Below, one piece after another: positions 58,458 to 64,000 of a stretch of DNA of 64,000 nt (position 1 is its first letter; each line of letters starts with the position of its first letter). Both the position numbers and the translations under genes were made by a program. The notes below the pieces were generated by a model, which was not told the DNA's origin, searched no databases, and worked only from the letters and a program-made list of their open reading frames with translations. Source of the stretch: Paragonimus westermani (taxonomy: Eukaryota > Platyhelminthes > Trematoda > Plagiorchiida > Troglotrematidae); NCBI GenBank assembly GCA_008508345.1, contig QNGE01000981.1, forward strand, positions 30,839 through 94,838. Direction: 5' to 3'.

Positions 58458-59556
58458 TTTATTCACGATCTGCTCATCGATATCTATCCTGCTTCCTGGT
58501 GCTCATTCTCGAACCGAATTACAGTCATAAGGTAGAAGAAATGATTGAAGTGTGTCCCTCTTGATACTGATTTGAATCCATCAAAACTCCGGTAAAAACA
58601 AAGATAATGAAGAAACGATTACCGTTTCTGTACCACTTAGTTACTTGAAAATCAAACGGCACAACAGGAAGGCCTATTAGCTGGAAATGTGGGACAACAC
58701 AAGCATTTCTAAAGCTCCTGTTTAGTTTAAGATGGAGAGGATGCGGTTAGAACATTGCAACACAGGGCGCGAAGACTCTCTCCGAAAGACATCCTGAAGC
58801 TGGAGTAGTACACGATGACAGCCACCATGCAGGCCGGAGAGCACCTATTCAAATTCTCGGGGAAGATAGTGCCACCACCAGAAGGCTACGGTTAACAACG
58901 TTACTAAGCAAAATAAGGTGCTTAAACCTCCCATTTTCAGGTAAGAGCCATTCGGTCATGACGGAAACGTCAAACACTTGCCATACCCAATGCTTATACC
59001 GTTACAAGATTTTGTGTAATACTGTAAACCACAGCCTCTCCATTCTTGTCGCCTGTGAATAAATACTTTACGTTTATCACATTTCATCGTTTAGGAGATG
59101 ATTCTTGTAACCGAACTGTGAGCTACATGGAGACCACAAACCGACGGCTGGTTTCCCTTATCGAGGAGGTTGCATCGTTATGACAAATAAGGGGAAATAG
59201 TGAAAACAAGCATTTCATCAAAAAATAAGTGACGGGGTGGGGACTTCAGACGACAAAAAACGTTGTGTGAATTTGTGTGCCCAGTCATTGAAGTTCGAAG
59301 GTAACAGGACCACAAGGACTGGACAAAAATCTCAAAATTTTCGAACTACCCGCGGTGACCATTCAAGGGTTGTTCCATATTTGAATGCAGTCACAAATAT
59401 GCGACTCAACACCGTTCTTATGCTCAGGATTCGTAATGTTATAGCTATAGGCTAACGTCGAAATATTATTCTTATATCTTTTGTTTCGTTTTAATGCACC
59501 AGTAACTTCTGGATAGTTCACGCCGTATCACCGCACGCTTTTTGGCACGGCTGGGT
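58458..59556. other. Region upstream of STIP1
   Basis: No gene recognised. It should include the STIP1 promoter and 5' UTR. A pyrimidine-rich stretch ending in CACCAG at 59502, 54 bases before the ATG, could be an acceptor for a 5' UTR intron or for spliced-leader trans-splicing. Confidence 0.4.
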
Positions 59557-60254
59557 ATGTCGGTTGCTGCCGCACTTTCCGAGAAAGATTTGGGGAATGC
59601 TGCTTATAAAAGTAAAGATTTCGAGTTGGCTTTAAAGCACTATGACAAGGCAATCGAAATAGAGCCAACATGTATAACTTATTATACTAACAAGGCTGCT
59701 GTGTATTTTGAAATGGGTGATTTCGACAAATGTATTGAATTATGTGAACGTGGCGTGGAAGTTGGCAGGGAGAACAGAGCGGAATACAAGTTGGTTGCGA
59801 AGGCTTATGCTCGCGCAGCCCATTGCTACGAGAAGAAGAATGACTTGGAGAATGCTAAGAAGTATTACGACAAGTCTTTGTCGGAATGTCGACAGCCAGA
59901 TGTGGAGAAGAAAGTTCGGGAGATAAATAATAAACTGAAGGAACAAGAAAGGCTAGCATACATAAACCCCGAATTGGCTGAAGAAGCTAAGACAAAGGGG
60001 AATGAGTGCTTTCAGCAGGGGAATTATCCAGAAGCTCTGAAGCATTATTCGGAGGCTATTAAGCGCAATCCAGAGGACGCGAAGTTGTATAGTAATCGTG
60101 CAGCGTGCTACACAAAGCTGATGGAGTTCCCGCTTGCATTGAGGGACTGCAATTCCTGTATTGAAATTGATCCTGGGTTCATCAAGGGTTATCTACGCAA
60201 GGGTGCTGCTTGTGTTGCAATGAAAGATTTGAATCAAGCGAGGAAAGCTTATAG
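59557..60254 (+). CDS. STIP1: Stress-induced phosphoprotein 1 (HOP) 5' coding exon, partial gene
   Basis: STIP1/HOP is the cytosolic adaptor that links Hsp70 and Hsp90 for client transfer. This exon codes 232 residues plus two bases and ends at TATAG before GTACGT. It contains TPR2A (about 5-125) and most of TPR2B (about 140-232). The carboxylate-clamp residues for the EEVD tails are all present: Lys10, Asn14, Asn45, Lys82, Arg86 in TPR2A and Lys145, Asn149, Asn180, Lys210, Arg214 in TPR2[15 protein letters not shown] links them, as in human STIP1. ATG 59557 is chosen; an in-frame TTG at 59542 is not a likely start. TPR1 and DP1 are missing from the N-terminus, as in the C. elegans protein. 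DP2 should lie on later exons, not found before 62280. Confidence 0.94.
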
Positions 60255-62280
60255 GTACGTGTTCTGCTGAATATTTTAAGTGTAGTTTGTGTGGGCTCTG
60301 TTTTATTGTGTCAACTTAAAGGCGTGCCCCTGTTTTGTTTCTGTTTTCCTGTGATTGCTTTTTGGGTAGACTGGATTCATGTGGTCTATTGAGTCTGATC
60401 ACATTCCTTGTGCTTTTGTCAGTGGTGGTAATTAGCGTTTGTAAGAACCAATTAACCAAGCCCTGTTCGTCGAACAGAAGCCGGGAGGCTTCATGGTGTC
60501 TTGTTACTGTGGTCTGCAGTTCGAAAATCTCTTCTCTGCCATCTCAGAACACGGTTCGCGGTAAATCCCTGTGCATTTTAGACTGGTTGACTTTCGGTTT
60601 ATATACATAGATGCTTGCTGTTTGCCTGAGTGCACGCAGTATGGTCGTGTGTTTGTCACTAACATCTTAGTTCTTGCTACTCAATTTTGTGTAGGTTTCA
60701 AACGTTTCTCACTTTCACTTCCTTATGGATGGTTGGACGTTTATTTGACCTGTTTTGTTGCCTGATTACTCTGTTGATCCTGAGAGCCATGTGGACTGTG
60801 TATTAACTCCCGCTAATAGTAGCCGCTTCAGAAAGACTAAAGTAGTGGACGAGACGATTCATTCTTGAGATCATGTGTCGCGCTAGGCTTTGTAAAATCA
60901 GTTGGCGCGTGGTCCCATGAATCCAAAGCGGTTAGCTGTTTTTGTCATCTGAGTAAAGAGGGAGGGGTTAGTTTGGGCGCATTAGGTGTTGGTCATTATG
61001 GTCGTCTGCCTATGATCATAATTATCAGTGCACTATCCAATCGGTCAGAAATCTGAGTGTTACTCAGAAGCCTATACAGCTCTGGCTAGAACTGCTGTAC
61101 TTCAGTGCGCCTGAAGCTGCCGCCACTGGTATTGTTCCGCAGACCGGGTTTTTCAAGGGCAAGTAATCTGCGAGCATCGTGGGTACCAAGCGATCTGATG
61201 TCGCAACCACAGTGTGGGAATATAAACAGCCGCCTTGTACACCTCGCGGTTTAATGAGAAATAAATACCAAGCAGACGCTACGGATGCTTCCGGTCAGTA
61301 AACTGCAAGTGGACTTTAGCGATGTGTGGAAGTCTTCAAGTGTTGCCGACAATAACTCAACTCCCGGGTGACATTTTTTACTACTAAACTCGGATTGTCG
61401 CCATCTAGGATGAGTACTAACACAAGTCTCTGTTAGCGTCGGAAATTCATTTTGTTTTAAGACGGAGCAGACCTTACAACGTCGTGTCATCCCGGCCTAC
61501 TACTTGGGTTTTCTGCACGTTACCACCAAACAGGACGATGCAATCAGCACAGTCCAAGCCCCATCAGCGGAGACCGTTCAGAGCATTGCGCATGCTGTTG
61601 CCGATTACCTTGGGGCACCCCGTTTAAAATGGTTGAGGATAGCGACGGCTTGCTGTTAACGTTCATCGCGTATGAGGTTGGACTATACCCCTAAAACAGA
61701 CTCAGTAATTACTGCACCTATCAACAAGGCACTCTGGGTGCAGCTTTGTCGTCATATTAGGCTGCCTTGATGCCAAGGAGCGTGACTGCTCTTGGCCGTT
61801 GGCGGACGGTTATGTTCGATCACTTGACGTGCAGCGAGACTTGCGCGTAATCCAGTTTGTTCTTCGCAACTACGTTTTCTGAATGGCCTGCCTAACGGAG
61901 ATAACTCGTTCTTCGGTGTTTGGTGCATACGTAGTGCAGGCCTTTCATTGTTTACCACTCTGTTGGTCCTTAGGGATCTACGTTGTGAACAGACTTCAGT
62001 TTTCACGCATGATTAGCTGAGAATAGGTTTAAGGTAAGGACATTTCTGAACGTCACCTCTCCGGCGTAATTCTTTTTTTCGACAATCATTGTGATTAGCT
62101 CGTTTGGGTTTCAAATGACATCTTTCACAATCGCTAATTTCGTATTAGTTGATGTGCGTGAGTTAACTACCACCAGGCCGTCTAAACCAAACAAGGAACA
62201 CTAGCACCGGAGCTACAACCTTCGATCATGTGATCGATCGTAGCAGTGAATTGGTCTGTTGATCGCTGGGTTGCTGTCAG
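60255..62280 (+). other. Presumed STIP1 intron, no exon recognised
   Basis: Begins with the donor GTACGT. I looked for the rest of TPR2B and the DP2 domain in all three forward frames and saw none. No other gene recognised; frames at 60335-60610 and 62006-61752 match nothing. Confidence 0.55.
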
Positions 62281-64000
62281 CATCTCAGTGGCGGTGAGGC
62301 TTGTGCGCTTTTTCGACCGGGAGGACTATGCAGATTAGGACTTCAGTCTTTCTAGATGCATCATTGTCAAGCTGACCAAAGGGGATCAGTCAGATGGGAA
62401 GCAGATGCACTCATAGAGTTGTTTGTTGCCCTGTTGACTGTGTAGTAGTGCCTGGGTGTTGAGGCAGTTCTATAAATATACAGCAGAACTACTGAAATTG
62501 CGTTGTTACCTTCATTATCAGGGACTAAAAGAAGGTGCCGTCGGACAAAGAGCATTCCGATCGCCCAGCGGTTAACCGTGACCGCCGGGGTGTCATTTAT
62601 TACGGTCGAAAAACGTTCGTCTTCCGAAAGTCTGATGTAGCGTCGAGTACACCCACTGCGCGCAACAGTGCTTAGAGTGAGTCTTACTCACTATGCCTTC
62701 AGGCTAGGCAAGCCCCTCATTGCCAAATGAGTCAGACTTCAGTCATTCGTTCTGGGTAGGGTCCTCCTGTTATAACGCAGGTGAGACATCAGTCAGATAC
62801 TTGAGGTGGGATCCTTTGAGTCAACCACGTCGCGCGGCATGAATGACAGAGAAGTACCCGAAGCTATCGTTTTTTCACCACTGATATCCATCACACTCTT
62901 CTCTCATGTCGCCCCCTTAGTTTTCTGCCTTCTCTGTGCCTTCGGGCGGTAGTTGTCCTCCAAAGCCAAGACAACTAGATAGCATTGACACATTCAACGT
63001 CCGCAAGTACTCTCTCAATTTTGGAGCGTGATGTGTGCATGTGCCGGAGGTGCAAATCCACGATTCTAGCATCGTTATCCACTTGAGTTCATCCCTAGAC
63101 AACTGTCGATCCAAGCGCTTCTTTTTTGGATTCTCTGGTGATGCCTAAGCTGAACCTCATGTTCAAGTTGGAGTGGGAATCATACTGAGTTGGAAGGCAG
63201 GGTAATGTTTACTCGACTGGACCCTAGTGATTGGTTGCTTATACACTGTCGGTTAGAGCTTATCAGCGCAATTGAGGAAAGCGTTATGTATTCATTTTAT
63301 TGGCCTGTGCTCCAGCAGATATTCCGGTGCCATCAAAGGTGCGTTCTACAACGTCCTGGTTGACCTTCTGAAGCAGATTGAGCATTCAGACATTGTCGTA
63401 CTAGTGGGTGATTTGACAGCTCAGCTTGGTCGTTTTTCACCAGTGGAGAAGCAGTTGGGAGGTATGTTTGGTGTCCAAGGACAATACTGTAAATGATGTG
63501 AAACTTGCAGCTGTAGGCCTCTCACAGTCTCTGTATTTCAAACACCATATTTCAACCCAGGAAGAAGCATTGTGTTAAATGGAGACCTCTGTACTTCTCA
63601 GTCATGGATACAGCTCGATCACGTAGCAGTTAGTTACAGGTGGCGCCACCCCGTTTTGCATTTCGGAGCAATCACCTGGTGTTGTCATTTGCTCAGGAGT
63701 CACAAGCTCGTGAATGCAGGACACTTCACTGACATTTGGATAGGGAAAGACTAAAGAAGGCTCATCAGGAGTCGCTGGTAAGCAAATTGCTCACTTCGAG
63801 TCAGGTGAAAGAACCTAACGAACACTTGAACAAAATCGCAGCAGTTATGAAAGTATGCTGTGATGAGGAACTGTTCATTTTCGACAGAACTGGATTTCTT
63901 CCACATCGATAAACCCTATGGAAAAGCGTTGATCGATTCCATCTAGTTCTGAATAAGATGGCGACTGTCGAGAACTCACACGCGAGCTGTTTAAAAGCCT
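62281..64000 (+). mobile_element. RTE-type LINE, 5' region and endonuclease (copy C), broken, cut by window end
   Basis: Plus-strand counterpart of copies A and B. The 5' region 62281-62900 aligns with the reverse complement of copy B (for example GCGGTTAACCGTGACCGCCGG at 62568-62588, and repeated TGAGTCAGAC-like units at 62720-62830). The endonuclease follows from about 62980, with the same broken pieces as copy A (63272-63496 and 63572-63754). The last 902 bases are identical to copy A in inverted orientation. If STIP1 continues beyond the window, this copy lies within its intron. Confidence 0.85.
63099..64000 (+). repeat. Right arm of a 902-bp perfect inverted repeat
   Basis: Reverse complement of 1772-2673 in every stretch compared. 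Its right end is the window end, so the outer limit is unknown. Confidence 0.93.

Noticed and set aside
59542..59556. TTG at 59542 as the STIP1 start
   Set aside because: Non-ATG start with no support; ATG 59557 gives the N-terminus expected from nematode-type STIP1.
1..64000. CRISPR arrays, operons, complete tRNA or rRNA genes
   Set aside because: None seen. The gene structures are eukaryotic with GT-AG introns, and tRNA-like motifs are only partial.

Overview
The window looks like nuclear DNA of a digenean flatworm (trematode). The inference rests on three things: a CsRn1-type Ty3/gypsy element, RTE and CR1 LINE remnants whose proteins match the kinds common in flukes, and conserved genes that mix 33-37 base micro-introns with a multi-kilobase intron. 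The base composition looks less AT-rich than I would expect for Schistosoma, but I did not measure it and cannot name a species. No prokaryotic features are present.

Two conserved host genes can be supported. On the minus strand, 18265 down to 9436, lies a complete SMNDC1/SPF30 gene (Tudor-domain splicing factor) in five exons. It has micro-introns of 35, 33 and 37 bases and one intron of 8086 bases. On the plus strand, a large coding exon of the Hsp70/Hsp90 co-chaperone STIP1/HOP starts at 59557, and the gene runs on beyond 60254, probably out of the window.

Nearly everything else that can be recognised is mobile DNA in various states of decay. 171-1075: old LTR split by an insertion. 1772-5290 and 6614-7925: broken RTE LINEs, partly head to head. 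13335-14090: an RTE 3' part inside the long SMNDC1 intron. 22315-23395: a decayed CACTA-like DNA transposase. 28306-34250: a decayed gypsy element with well preserved terminal repeats. 40690-46760: an old gypsy remnant interrupted by a structurally intact CsRn1-like gypsy element (41536-46532) with 455-base LTRs, about 2% different from each other. 49079-49870 and 55725-56235: CR1-like LINE tails. 50440-53430: BEL/Pao pol remnants joined to a gypsy gag. 58348-58457: a fold-back element. 62281-64000: another RTE 5' part.

The most striking points are: a 902-base block at 1772-2673 repeated without a mismatch, in inverted orientation, at 63099-64000; a textbook -1 ribosomal frameshift signal (slippery heptamer plus hairpin) at the gag/pol junction of the intact gypsy element; the gypsy-gag/Pao-pol fusion; and loss of the aromatic-cage Trp in the SMNDC1 Tudor domain. 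Large parts (about 18.3-22.3, 23.4-28.3, 34.3-40.6, 46.8-49.0, 53.4-55.7 and 56.2-58.3 kb) hold nothing I can identify.
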